A DNA stretch of 64,000 nucleotides from Plotosus lineatus (taxonomy: Eukaryota; Chordata; Actinopteri; Siluriformes; Plotosidae). Positions 1 through 23,315 of this stretch are shown here, one piece after another. The DNA lies in NCBI GenBank assembly GCA_024760905.1, contig CM045734.1, forward strand, positions 37,726,064 to 37,790,063, in the 5' to 3' direction. The position numbers and the translations under genes are program-made. Below the pieces are notes generated by a model that had not been told where the DNA came from, did no database searches, and saw only the letters and a list, made by a program, of their open reading frames with translations. Position 1 is the stretch's first letter, and every line of letters starts with the position of its first letter.

Positions 1-300
1 AAACGTGGTCTGGACTGATGAATCTTGATTTCACTGGGGTACATAGATGATAGGTTAATAATTTGGTTCTAAAAGCATGAATCCATGGATTCGACCTGTC
101 TTAACAGTCCAGACTGGTGTTGGTGGTGTAATGGGGTGGAAAGTGTCTATTAATAACAATTATTTGAATGCCACAGCCTGTCTGACTGCCTTTAGTGACT
201 GCGGATCTGTTTGCGGCAAAAAGTTACCATCTTCTAAGAGCAACTTCTCACAATATATAATGCACCACGGGATATGAGTGATTGGATAACAACATGCATT
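1..300 (+). pseudogene. Degenerate Tc1-like transposase fragment
   Basis: The stretch reads like the catalytic part of a teleost Tc1-like transposase: a GTCTGGACTGATGAATC block (W-S/T-D-E), then HWG, then a block around ATGAATCCATGGATTCGACC, then GTGTTGGTGGTGTAATGGGG and near 260 an AATGCACCACG block. Frames are broken by stops. It lies 3' of the last HMGCR exon in the window, so within an HMGCR intron. Bases 300-500 show no feature I recognise. Confidence 0.6.
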
Positions 301-503
301 TGACGCCATTCAGACTTCTATTTAGAGGGACACAGTTGTGTTCAGATCACCCAAGATGGTTGTTTATACCAAGCATAAACAGGGCTTCCGTAATATTACT
401 CTCTATGAAAGAGTCTTCGAAATGGGAACAATCCAGCAATTAATAATAACTGGAACACTGTAGTACTAAAAGCAGTCCCTCTTTGCTGACAGATATGCTA
501 GAG

Positions 504-1374
504 CAGGGGTCAGGAACCTTTTTGACTAAGAGAGACAAAAAAACAAACAATTTAAAATCTAATCCTCCGAGAGCCAAATATATTTTTTAATACCGAGACC
601 AACAATTTTCGAGTATAATAAGACTCTGAATTTATTTTAAACAACATTGTTATAACAAAGTTATTTTTTAATAAGAAAAGTACTTCTTACTATCAATGCG
701 ACTTCTGGTGCTGCATGGTTTTGCTGATGGCTTTGTAGTCTGGTTGATATGTGCTGAGGTTCAGCTTCATGCAGGCGTTTAGGCTTCCATCAATTACACG
801 TGACCGCAGGTTGGTCTTGATGCTTTTCAGGTGTGAGAAGGACTGCTCTCGTGCGCATGTGCAGCTGAACATGGTCAATACGGCAGGACTCGCGCTGCAA
901 TGTTTATGTGACAGGAAGCGCGTCCCAAGTTTTGGCAATCAGCTGGTCTGCGAGTTGAAGTTTTTTCATTATGTTCATTTGTGTTTTGCTTGCCAGCTCT
1001 GCTTGGCTTCTTGCACATGAGCTGATCAAAATGAGGGAAATTTACCTCTTTACCCAAAAACAACTCGCGCAGGCTGTTGCATATAATCCAATAAAATTAG
1101 AGTTTCAAGGTCTCGGCCCCGCCCACACACTGGAGTACAGAAAGGCTCTCCACTGCGCCCCACAGCGAGAAGTGGCATTGAAAGTAGATGTATAGATTGA
1201 AATGCGTGAGATTTATTTATGTTTTTGTTTTATTTTATGGCTTTTGTTTTTATTTAAAGGACAGCGAAATTATGTATCAGTTATTCTGTTAAGAAAGGCC
1301 ACCTGATTTATTTGAGAGCCAGATGCAGTCATCAAAAGAGCCACATCTGGCTCGCGAGCCATAGGTTCCCGACA
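504..1374 (-). mobile_element. hAT-like transposon with C-terminal transposase remnant
   Basis: The left end CAGGGGTCAGGAACC and right end GGTTCCCGAC form the same terminal inverted repeat as the copy at 11994-12887, which lies in the opposite orientation. The minus strand at 938-693 encodes the C-terminal dimerisation region of an Ac/hAT transposase (EQSFSHLKSIKTNLRS, then LNACMKLNLSTYQPDY), as in GTF2IRD2/ZBED-type proteins. The rest of the coding region is gone. The right terminus is eroded and I see no clear target-site duplication. Confidence 0.72.
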
Positions 1375-1471
1375 TTAAATAACAACAGATGAACTGTAAA
1401 GTAATCTACTGTTTATGGTTGATTTACTTGATAGACTGGAAACTGAATAAGTGTTCATCAGTGTACCATAC

Positions 1472-13659
<12,188 letters not shown>

Positions 13660-13681
13660 TTCGAAATCAGAAGTATGGCAG
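13660..13681 (-). other. HMGCR: HMGCR 5' UTR part of the start-codon exon
   Basis: Upstream of the ATG at 13659 the minus strand reads a polypyrimidine-poor stretch ending in CTATACAG, a plausible acceptor that would leave 22 nt of 5' UTR in this exon. The noncoding first exon would be spliced to it across an intron of about 1.5 kb. Confidence 0.5.
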
Positions 13682-13899
13682 CTGTATAGGAAGGGCGTGA
13701 AGGTAATGGAGACATGAATGAGAATCTTATCAAACAGGACTGCATGATGGAAGTACAATCAAAAAACCTTGCGAGTATGTGAGCCTTTCATTCTATTCTT
13801 GCTAGATGTTTTATAACACACACTAAGCATGATGTATTAAAATATGTTAAAAATTACCCAAATCTGCTCACATCTGTAGGTTTGTACTTATTAAAACCT

Positions 13900-13936
13900 C
13901 ATATGTTATATGTCATATGAAGAAAATAAAGATCTG

Positions 13937-13974
<38 letters not shown>

Positions 13975-13975
13975 G
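13900..13975. repeat. (AAT)n microsatellite
   Basis: About a dozen ATA/AAT triplets near 13940-13970 lie in the first HMGCR intron, next to a duplicated GAGAAAATAAAGATCT motif. Confidence 0.8.
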
Positions 13976-14049
13976 CTTTGAGAAAATAAAGATCTTTTAA
14001 AATGTAAAGGTAAAATATTTGTAACTTAGAAACACACTATGATACAATT

Positions 14050-14223
14050 AATAGGGCCACTAAGTGGTGAAGTGGTTAGCATGTACACATTACTGCAAGA
14101 AGGTTCTGGGGCCTCTTACTTGGTTGGGTGTCCTCCGGGTACTCAGGTTTCCTCCCATAGTTCAAAAACAACAATTAATCTAATTGCCCTAGGTGTGAGT
14201 GTGAATGTTGGTGGTGGTGGTGG

Positions 14224-14262
<39 letters not shown>

Positions 14263-14365
14263 GGCCCTGCGATGGTCGGGCAAGCTATTCAGGGAGTACC
14301 CCAACTTTATCTTGTATCAGCTAAGATTAGGCTCCAACCTCCCTGCACCCCGAGTAAAATGAACA
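14050..14365 (+). repeat. SINE S2 copy with GT microsatellite
   Basis: The plus strand carries AAGTGGTTAGCATGTACACA (head), the CCTCCGGGTACTCAGGTTTCC block and the GATGGTCGGGCAAGCT tail region, interrupted by a (GT)n run at 14225-14262. It matches the S2 layout. Confidence 0.55.
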
Positions 14366-14424
14366 GTTCTGCAAATTAATGAATAAAGGTAATATAGTAA
14401 AGAGATTTGCTGCTGTAGTTCTAG

Positions 14425-14870
14425 GAGCCATCATGGCATGGACAAAACACATCATACCATTATGATATGGACAGATAAACACAACATCATGCCATCATGA
14501 CATGAGCAAAACACATCATGCCATCACGATATTGACAGATAAACACAACAACATGCCATCATGACATGGACAAAACACATCATGCCATCATGATATGAAC
14601 AGATAAACGCATCATGCCATCATGACATGGACAAAACACATCATGCCATCATGATATGGACAGATAAACACAACATCATGCCATCATGACATGGACAAAA
14701 CACATCATGCCAACATGACATGGACAGATAAACACAACAACATGCCATCATGACATGGACAAAACACGTCATGCCATCATGATATGGACAGAAAAAAACA
14801 CAGCATCATGCCATCATGACATGGACAAAACACATCATGCCATCATGATATAGACAGATAAACACAAGCC
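14425..14870. repeat. Minisatellite of alternating 30-bp half-units
   Basis: About seven tandem units of roughly 60-65 bp. Each unit has two half-units beginning CATCATGCCATCATGA. One continues CATGGACAAAACA and the other TATGGACAGATAAACACAA. It lies in the first HMGCR intron and is likely length-polymorphic. Bases 14880-15130 hold no recognised feature. Confidence 0.88.
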
Positions 14871-15150
14871 TCACATCAGCACAAATATCTTAATATAAAG
14901 CTTACTGTATATACAGGCAATCGATCTTCACACCGATAGAAATCTCTCCATAGATATTTACGTAAGATATCTGTATGTATAATCTTTATGTAACAAGAGC
15001 TTTGGTTTCACCCTATTTTGTAGATATAAGTAAAATATACATAAGATCTCTGCAAAATATTCAGGATTATATTCCTAGACCATAGATATCAGTCTACTGT
15101 AAATTCTAGCCCTAAATCTTTTGCTATAATTTAAAATCCTCAGAACTTAC

Positions 15151-15290
15151 CGATATCAGGGAAGAAGGAAAGATCATTACAGGAATGTGGAGCTGGTTAA
15201 TGAACTCCTCGCAGGTGGAGCTGATGTATGAATACTGGGAGGAAATTAAATAATGGAGAGTTATAACTGCATTCAGTGTAGCTGGAATGA
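15151..15290 (-). other. HMGCR: Putative noncoding first exon of HMGCR
   Basis: On the minus strand a strong donor (ATATCG followed by GTAAGT) ends an exon at 15151. Mammalian HMGCR also starts with a noncoding exon separated from the ATG exon by an intron. The 5' edge is not fixed by sequence. An alternative reading is an internal exon starting at 15234 after TCCTCCCAG, which would give 84 nt open in one frame, but joining it to the next exon does not keep frame with the HMGCR ATG. Confidence 0.5.
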
Positions 15291-15299
15291 ACGGACCTT

Positions 15300-15460
15300 G
15301 CCGCTTGATGCGGGGAACGCTCTGGTCCTTCGGCCAATCACCTGCCGCCGTCCGCCTGGAATGCGTATGGAGCGATGGCCTGGCACTGCGTCACTGCTGT
15401 ACAGAGCGAATCACATTCACGGAGCGGAGAAACGGCCAGACAAGCCACGCCCACTGGTGT
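15300..15460 (-). promoter_or_regulatory. HMGCR: Putative HMGCR promoter with NF-Y, SRE-like, CRE-like and GC-box motifs
   Basis: This stretch is richer in CpG than its surroundings and sits directly upstream of the putative first exon. It contains a CCAAT box at 15334-15338 that overlaps an SRE-like ATCACCTGCC at 15337-15346. It also has a CRE-like TGCGTCA at 15387-15393, a second SRE-like ATCACATTCAC near 15410, and a GC/KLF box CCACGCCCAC at 15445-15454. NF-Y plus SREBP sites are the known logic of sterol-regulated promoters. The assignment here is by motif and position only. Confidence 0.5.
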
Positions 15461-15868
15461 GTTCTCAGAAGGTGGTGTAGTACGAAAACGCGTGATCTGC
15501 CAATTACAGTAGTTACACCTGAGTAGAGTCTATTGTCATCTATAAATTTGATTACGTATGTTTATATATGTACACTTACAAAACATGCACGAGGGGGGGA
15601 AAAGGTTCTCTCTCTCTCTCTCTTCGTACACGCACACACACACACACACAAATTATATACTAGTATATGGAGACAGAGAGAGATGGAAAAAATATTATGA
15701 GCATTATTTTTTTTAGTCTGTGGCTACAGTACGGATATCGTTTTTGTTCATCGCAAGGCAATCCTTTTGCGCATGTGCGTTGATACCAAATTTCTTTTGA
15801 AAATGCATATTTACACAAGGAACAACCTTGTAAAATTTGGGGAGGATCTAAACTTTTCCTATAGATTT

Positions 15869-16078
<210 letters not shown>

Positions 16079-16512
16079 GAAATCCTTAAAGTACCCCACC
16101 CCCTCGAGCAGTATCCTGTGTACCAACTCTACATTCTTCACTACTTTCCATATTTCAGGGATCCCAGTGAGGTTTAGAAAAAATAAAGGAAGCGGGTTTA
16201 GAAAGAGAGGAAATTAAATATTTCAGCTGGAGGTTAAGGGAACCACAGGGCCCCTTGCGGGGTACAGGGGCGAAGCATTACATTTAAAAAAATATATGAA
16301 AACAAGTCCATCATTGTTCTGTAACATGCATAAACACTAAAGAGAACAGCTTGAATAATGTAAAAAATACTAAAAGGTTATTTCAGTGTCGATAAACACA
16401 CAACATAATTCAAGTAGCATAGCCCTATGGCTCGTCATTCATGTGTAACAATAATTATAAAATAATTATGAACTAATTTGTAGAATGATCACATGACACA
16501 TTATATATACAC

Positions 16513-16568
<56 letters not shown>

Positions 16569-16569
<1 letters not shown>

Positions 16570-17715
16570 TAGTCCTCAAAAAATTAGCATATTGTGATAA
16601 AGTTAATTATTTTCTGTAATGTACTGATAAAAATTAAACTTTCATATATTTTAGATTCATTGCACACCAATTGAAATATTTCAGGTCTTTTATAGTTTTA
16701 ATACTGATGATTTTGGCATACAGCTCATGAAAACCCAAAATTCCTATCTCAGAAAATTAGCATATCATGTTCAGGTACTCTAAACGAGCTATTAACCTAA
16801 TCATCTGAATCAACCAATTAACTCTAAACACCTGCAAAAGATTCCTGAGGCTTTTAAAAACTCCCAGCCTGGTTCATTACTCAAAACCGCAATCATGGGT
16901 AACACTGCCGACCTGATTGCGGTCCAGAAGGCCATCATTGAAAACCTCAAGCAAGAGGGTAAGACACAGAAAGAAATCTCTGAGCGAATAGGCTGTTCCC
17001 AGAGTGCTGTATCAAGGCACCTCAGTGGGACGTCTGTGGGAAGGAAAAAGTGAACGAAGAGCCGATTCCAGACCTTGGGGGACCTGTGGAAGCAGTGGAC
17101 TGAGTCTGGAGTAGAAACATCCAGAGCCACGGTACACAGGCGTGTGCAGGAAATGGGCTACAGGTACCGTATTCTCCAGGTCAATCCACTTTTGAACCAG
17201 AAACAGCGGCAAGCAGCACTGAACTGTTGCTCAGTGGTCCAAAGTACTTTTCTCAGATGAAAGCAAATTTTGCAGTCAAATCAAGGTGCCAGAGTCTGGA
17301 GGAAGACTGGGGAGAAGGAAACGCCAAAATGCCTGAAGTCCAGTGTCAAGTACCCACAGTTAGTGATGGTCTGGGGTACCATGTCAGCTGCTGGTGTTGG
17401 TCAACTGTGTTTTATCAAGGGCAGGGTCAATGCAGCGAGCTATCAGGAGATTTTGGAGCACTTCATGCCGCATTGAAACAGTCATTTCTGCAAAAGGATT
17501 CCCGACCAAGTATTGAGTGCATAACTGAACATAATTATTTGAAGGTTGACTTCTTTGTATTAAAAACACTTTTTTATTGGTCAGGTGAAATATGCTAATT
17601 TTTTGAAATAGGAATTTGGGGTTTTCATGAGCTGGATGCCAAAATCATCAGTATTAAAACAATAAAAGAGCTGAAATATTTAAGTTGTGTGCAATGAATC
17701 TAAAATATATGAAAG
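16569..17715 (+). mobile_element. Sleeping Beauty-like Tc1 element, internally deleted
   Basis: The left end begins CTAGTCCTCAAAAAATTAGC. A second copy of the motif (CTCAGAAAATTAGCATAT) lies about 175 bp inside, as in the IR/DR termini of Sleeping Beauty-type elements. The transposase starts at 16893 with MGNTADLIAVQKAIIENLKQ and a helix-turn-helix (KEISERIGCSQSAVSRHLSG). Stops and frameshifts follow. Between about 17470 and 17480 the sequence jumps from HFMPH to the C-terminal KGFP region, deleting the part with the last two acidic catalytic residues. The right end is replaced by a (CA)n run at 17719. Confidence 0.8.
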
Positions 17716-17879
17716 ACAACACACACACACACACACACACAAACTTTATAGCGGGATTGAATACCCGCGTAGCTTTGCTTTGCGGACCGTTTGATAGTGT
17801 TCTAGATTGTTCTTGAGCTTCTTTTATACAACTGAATGTGGTTGTGCTGTTGGAAGAATTTCACGCGTTTTTCAAAGCT

Positions 17880-18060
17880 CTGCGAATGATGCAAATTTTT
17901 CCTCGAAACGAAACGCCTGTTCTTCCGCCGCTATTTTGACCACGTGACTGGTGTCACCTCGCTCGCGCGCATGTGCAAATCGGGTGTGACGTCAAATCGC
18001 GCATATGCGATGTCGTACGAATAGCAAATCCTCGTCGGAAGGGGGTGCCATCGGCACTCC
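17880..18060. promoter_or_regulatory. CpG-containing block with perfect CRE and E-box
   Basis: A short CpG-dense stretch in an A/T-rich gap. It contains CACGTGAC (17941-17948), several CGCG dinucleotide clusters and a perfect palindromic CRE TGACGTCA at 17987-17994. No exon is recognised beside it, so a regulatory role is only a suggestion. Bases 18060-18440 show nothing else. Confidence 0.3.
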
Positions 18061-18975
18061 GAAAAAAATTAACTCAGCAGCGTCTCAAAAGTAAATAAAT
18101 AAAACAAACAAATAAACAAACACTAGTTTCATTACTGATTCTTGTAACGATAAGACAATTGTGACAGTAAAGCGTTTACCATTTCGTTATCGTCCTGTTT
18201 TTCTCACAAGCACATTTAGGTTTTAAAAACAGGAAGTGCTGAAATGTCTCACGTGCTATTTTTGTTTCTCTTCTTCCTGAATATGTTTTAAGCTGTGGGA
18301 CGGTCAAGGTTTGTCATTGTCACATTGTTTCTGTCAGAATTTCAAACATTCTAAATTGTGGTTTGTCTAGTCCCCACATAGTCTTGTTTTGTAGCCATGT
18401 GTTTGCTGGCTATGCCACCTGAAACACAGAGAGCAACCACCACTAATACTGGTCCTTCTAAAAAAAAATTAGTATATTGTGGTAAAGTTCATTATTTTCT
18501 GTAATGTACTGATAAACATTAGACTTTCATATATTTTAGACTTATTACACACAACAGAAGTAGTTCAAGCCTTTTATTGTTTTAATATTGATAAATTTGG
18601 CAAAAAAGTAAAGAAAAACCAAAAATCACAATCTCAAAAAATTAGCATATTTCATCCGACCAATAAAAAAGTGTTTTTAATACAAAAAAGTCAACCTTCA
18701 AATAATTATGTTCAGTTATGCACTCAATACTTGGTCGGGAATCCTTTTGCAGAAATGACTGCTTCAATGTGGCATGGCATGGAGGCAATCAGCCTGTGGC
18801 ACTGCTGAGGTGTTACGAAGGCCCAGGATGCTTCGATAGTGGCCTTAAGCTCATCCACAGTGTTGGGTCTGGTGTCTCTCAACTTTCTCTTCACAATATC
18901 CCACAGATTCTCTATGAGGTTCAGGTCAGGAGAGTTGGCAGGCCAATTGAGCACAGTAATACCATGGTCAGTAAA

Positions 18976-21900
18976 ATGCAGCCGTGAGGGGGGGCACAAA
19001 CCAGTGTCTCTCCCTCACGCCGGTCCCAAGCCCGGATAAATGCAGAGGGTTGCGTCAGGAAGGGCATCCGGCGTAAAACAAATGCCAGATAAACTATGCG
19101 AATCACAAGAAAGCATCACATACCGGATCGGTCGAGGCCCGGGTTAACAACGACCGCCATCAGTGCCGTCAACCAACAGGGTGCTGATGGAAATTGGACT
19201 ACTGTTGGTCGAAGACATCGAAGAAGGAGAGGCGGGAGGCGTGTCCGTTGCCAGAGAGAGAAGAGGAAAGGCATGAGTCTAGGACTGAAAGTAGGGACTT
19301 TGAACGTTGGAACTATGACAGGAAAAGGTAGAGAGCTGGCTGACATGATGCAGAGGAGGAAGGTGGACATACTGTGTGTTCAGGAGACCAGGTGGAAAGG
19401 TCGCAAGGCTAGAAGCATAGGAGCAGGGTTTAAGCTGTTTTATCACGGTGTGGATGGGAAGAGAAATGGAGTCGGAGTCATCTTGAAGGAGGAGTTTGCC
19501 AGGAATGTTCTAGAAGTGAAAAGAGTGTCAGACAGAGTGATGAGTCTCAAGTTAGAAATTAAAGGTATGATGGTCAATGTTGTTAGTGCTTATGCCCCAC
19601 AGACAGGATGTGAGCGAGAAGAGAAGGAGAGATTCTGGAGGGAGTTAGATGAAGTGATGCAGAGTACCCCAGAGGTGAAAGAGTGGTCATTGGGGCAGAC
19701 TTCAATGGACATGTTGGTGCAGGAAACAGAGGGGACGAGGAAGTGATGGGTAGGTTTGGTATCCAGGACAGGAACGCAGAAGGACAGATGTTGGTAGATT
19801 TTGCAAAAAGGATGGAAATGGCTGTGGTGAATACTTTCTTCCAGAAGAGAGAGGAGCATAGGGTGACTTATAAAAGTGGAGGTAGGAGCACACAGGTAGA
19901 CTACATCTTGTGCAGGCGATGTAATTTAAAGGAAGTCAGTGACTGCAAAGTAGTAGCGGGTGAGAGTGTTGCCAAACAGCATAGATTGGTGGTGTGCAGG
20001 ATGATGCTGATGGTGAGGAAGGTGAAGAAGGCAAAGGCAGAGCAGAAGACAAAGTGGTGGAAGTTGAAAAAGGAAGAGTGTCGGGTTGTCTTCAAGGAGG
20101 AGTTGAAACAGGCTTTGGGTGGTCAGGAAGTGCTTCCAGATGACTGGACAACTACAGCTAATGTGATCAGGGAGACAGGTAGGAGAATACTTGGTGTGTC
20201 ATCTGGAAGGAAAGTAGATAAGGAGACTTGGTGGTGGAATGAGGAAGTGCAGGAGTGTGTACAAAGGAAGAGATTAGCTCAGAAGAAGTGGGACATTGAG
20301 AAAACCGAAGAGAGTAAACAGGAGTACAGGGAGACACAGCGTAAGGCAAAGGTAGCAGTGTCAAAGGCCAAACAGAGCGTGTTTGATGACTTGTATTCTC
20401 GGTTGGAAAGTAAGGAGGGAGAAAATGATTTATACAGGTTGGCACAGCAGAGAAATAGAGATGGGAAGGACGTGCAGCAAGTTAGATTGATAAAGGACAG
20501 AGAGGGAAATGTATTGACTGATGACAGAAGTGTCCTGGGAAGATGGAAAGAGTACTTTGAAGAGCTGATGAATGAAGAAAATGAGAGAGAAAAAAGAGTA
20601 GAAGAGGTGACTGTTGAGGACCAGGAAGTAGCAAAGATTAGTAAGGGTGAAGTGAGGAGGGCATTGAAGAGGATGAAGAATGGAAAGGCAGTTGGTCCTG
20701 ATGACATACCGGTGGAGGTATGGAAGTGTCGAGGAGAGGTAGCAGTAGATTTTCTGACAAGAACATTCAACAAGGTCTTCGAGAGTGAGCAGATGCCAGA
20801 GGAATGGAGGAGAAGTGTGCTGGTGCCCATTTTTAAGAACAAGGGAGACGTGCAGAGTTGTGGCAACTACAGAGGGATAAAGTTGATGAGCCATACGATG
20901 AAGTTATGGGAAAGAATAGTGGAAGCTAGACTAAGGGCAGAAGTCAGCATTTGTGAACAACGGTTTGGTTTCATGCCAAGAAAGAGCACCACAGATGCAG
21001 TGTTTGCCTTGAGGATGTTAATGGAGAAGTACAGAGAAGGTCAGAGGGAGCTGCATTGTGCCTTTTGTGGATCTGGAAAAAGCATATGACAGGGTGCCGA
21101 GAGAAGAACTGTGGTATTGCATGATGAAGTCTGGAGTGGCAGAGAAGTATGTTAGAGTGGTGCAGGACATGTATGAGAGATGTAAGACAGTGGTGAGGTG
21201 TGCTGTCGGTGTGACACAAGAGTTCAAGGTGGGGGTGGGACTGCATCAAGGGTCAGCTCTCAGCCCCTTCTTGTTTGCTATGATGATGGACAGGCTGACA
21301 GACGAGGTTAGACAAGATTCCCCATGGACTATGGTGTTTGCAGATGACATTGTGATCTGTAGTGAGAGCAGAGAACAAGTGCAGGAAAATCTAGAGAGGT
21401 GGAGGTATGCCCTGGAAAGGAGGGGAATGAAGATTAGCCTCAGTAAGACAGAATACATGTGTGTGAATGAGAAGGACCCAGGAGGAATGGTGATGTTACA
21501 GGGAGCAGAGATAAGAAAGGTGGAGGATTTTAAGTACTTAGGCTCAACAATCCAGAGCAATGGAGAGTGTGGAAAAGAGGTCAAGAAGCATGTACAGGCA
21601 GGTTGGAATGGTTGGAGAAAAGTGTCCGGTGTGGTGTGTGATAGGAGGGTATCGGCAAGAATGAAAGGAAAAGTGTACAAGACGGTGTTGAGGCCAACGA
21701 TGTTGTATGGGTTAGAAACAGTGGCCCTGGGGAAAAGACAGGAGGCAGAGTTGGAGGTAGCAGAGATGAAAATGTTGAGGTTCTCTTTGGGAGTAACGAG
21801 GATGGATAGGATTAGGAATGAGCACATCAGAGGGACAGCACATGTAAGACGTTTTGGAGACAAAGTCAGAGAGGCTAGATTGAGATGGTTTGGACATATA

Positions 21901-22135
21901 CAGAGGAGGGATAGTGAGTATATTGGTAATAGGACGCTGAGGCTGGAACTACCAGGCAGAAGGCCTAGAGGAAGACCAAAGAGACGATTCATGGATGTGG
22001 TGAAGGAGGACATGAAGGTCGTTGGTGTAAGAGAAGAAGATGCAAAGGATAGGGTGAGATGGAGGCAGATGATTCGCTGTGGCGACCCCTGAAGGGAAAA
22101 GCCGAAAGGAAAAGAAGAATACCATGGTCAGTAAA
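18976..22135 (+). mobile_element. LINE family B (RTE-like), near full length, two frameshifts
   Basis: Inserted into the Tc1 element with an 18-bp duplication AATACCATGGTCAGTAAA (18958-18975 and 22118-22135). A 5' UTR of about 290 nt precedes the coding region. That region encodes an AP-type endonuclease (LKVGTLNVGTMTGKGREL, QETRWKGRKARS, GADFNGHVGAGN, VDYILCRR) then reverse transcriptase (FVDLEKAYDRVPREELWY, QGSALSPFLFAMMMDRL, VFADDIVICSE). The C-terminal region is rich in RRPRGRPKRRFMDVV. Coding parts are 19273-19680, 19683-21060 and 21058-22092; one frameshift is near 19681 and one near 21060. The 3' end has a GGCGACCCCTGAAGGGAAAA tail. No stop codons occur elsewhere, so this is a young copy. 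Confidence 0.85.
19273..22092 (+). pseudogene. LINE B endonuclease-reverse transcriptase, frameshifted
   Basis: Read across the two frameshifts, the polyprotein starts near MSLGLKVGTLNVGTMTGKGR and ends RVRWRQMIRCGDP at 22092, about 940 residues, a usual length for an RTE-type element. The catalytic FADD motif of the RT and the endonuclease D-F-N and D-Y blocks are intact. Only the two small indels block expression of a full-length product. Clade assignment (RTE-like) rests on domain order and the C-terminal GRPKRR region and is not certain. Confidence 0.75.
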
Positions 22136-23315
22136 CTATTTACCAGTGGTTTTGGCACTGTGAGCATGTGCTGGAAAATGAAAATCTTCATCTCCATAAA
22201 GCTTTTCAGCAGATGGAAGCATGAAATGCTCCAAAACCTCCTGATAGCTAGCTGCATTGACCCTGCCCTTGATAAAACACAGTGGACCAACACCAGCAGC
22301 TGACATGGCACCCCAGACCATCACTGACTGTGGGTACTTGACACTGGACTTCAGGCATTTTGGCATTTCCTTCTCCCCAGTCTTCCTCCAGACTCTGGCA
22401 CCTTGATGACATGCAAAATTTGCTTTCATCCGAAAAAAGTACTTTGGACCACTGAGCAACAGTCCAGTGCTGCTTCGCTGTAGCCCAGGTCAGGTGCTTC
22501 TGTCGCTGTTTCTGGTTCAAAAGTGGCTTGACCTGGGGAATGCAGCACCTGTAGCCCAGTCCACTGCTTCCACAGGTCCCCCAAGGTCTGGAATCGGCCC
22601 TTCTCCACAATCTTCCTCAGGGTCCGGTCACCTCTTCTGGTTGTGCAGCGTTTTCTGCCACACTTTTTCCTTCCCACAGACGTCCCACTGAGGTGCCTTG
22701 ATACAGCACTCTGGGAACAGCCTATTCGCTCAGAGATTTCTTTCTGTGTCTTACCCTCTTGCTTGAGGGTGTCAGTGATGGCCTTCTAGACAGCAGTCAG
22801 GTCGGCAGTGTTACCCATGATTGTGGTTTTGAGTAATGAACCAGGCTGGGAGTTTTTAAAAGCCTCAGGAATTTTTGCAGGTGTTTAGAGTTAATTGGTT
22901 GATTCAGCTGATTAGGTTAATAGCTCGTTTCGAGTACCTTTTCAACCAGGCTGGGAGTAGGCTAATTTTATGACAAGGACTAGTATTGCTGTGGAGCTTC
23001 TGACAACCATACTCAATTCACTCACAATCTTTAAGCTTCTGTTGAATTTCTTTTACTGATGTAAAAATGAAAAACTGTTATTACTAAACTGGTATATCAG
23101 GAAGTAAAGGGGGGGGGGGGAAGAAAATCCCACAGATTGTTCTTCTTTTTTACTAAAAAAACGGATGTATGTACTGATGCAAATAGGGAAATGTGTCATA
23201 CGAACCTCAGCAGGACATCAGTTGACCACTCCACCCAGTCGCACTAACAACTTCTTATGACACATCAGACTGTAGTTAACTTTAGTCAATCTTTAAATTT
23301 TCGTTTACAACTGGA

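Larger units (their letters stand above)
18449..22983 (-). mobile_element. Sleeping Beauty-like Tc1 element split by a LINE
   Basis: The termini (CTGGTCCTTCTAAAA at left, AAGGACTAG at right) are flanked by TA. Without the LINE the element is about 1.4 kb. Transposase on the minus strand is in two parts. The N-terminal and central parts, with FSDESKF (first catalytic Asp), are at about 22810-22140. The C-terminal part at 18999-18724 has NWPANSPDLNLIENLWD, the second Asp and the Glu of a DD34E triad. Frames are broken outside the LINE as well, so it is dead. Inner and outer direct repeats of the AAATTAGCATAT motif are present at the left end (about 18465 and 18635). Confidence 0.83.

Noticed and set aside
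1..1471. Search for the last two HMGCR exons downstream of 1472
   Set aside because: No match to the conserved C-terminus was found on the minus strand; only Tc1 and hAT remnants are present, so the exons must lie outside the window.
14425..14870. CRISPR-like array
   Set aside because: The units are contiguous tandem repeats without unique spacers, in a vertebrate intron.
15151..15234. 28-codon open block as an N-terminal coding extension of HMGCR
   Set aside because: Joining it to the next exon shifts frame and meets a stop before the conserved ATG, so it is better read as 5' UTR.
20279..20894. Ser/Leu-rich minus-strand frames of up to 195 codons
   Set aside because: They are antisense shadows of the LINE B coding region.
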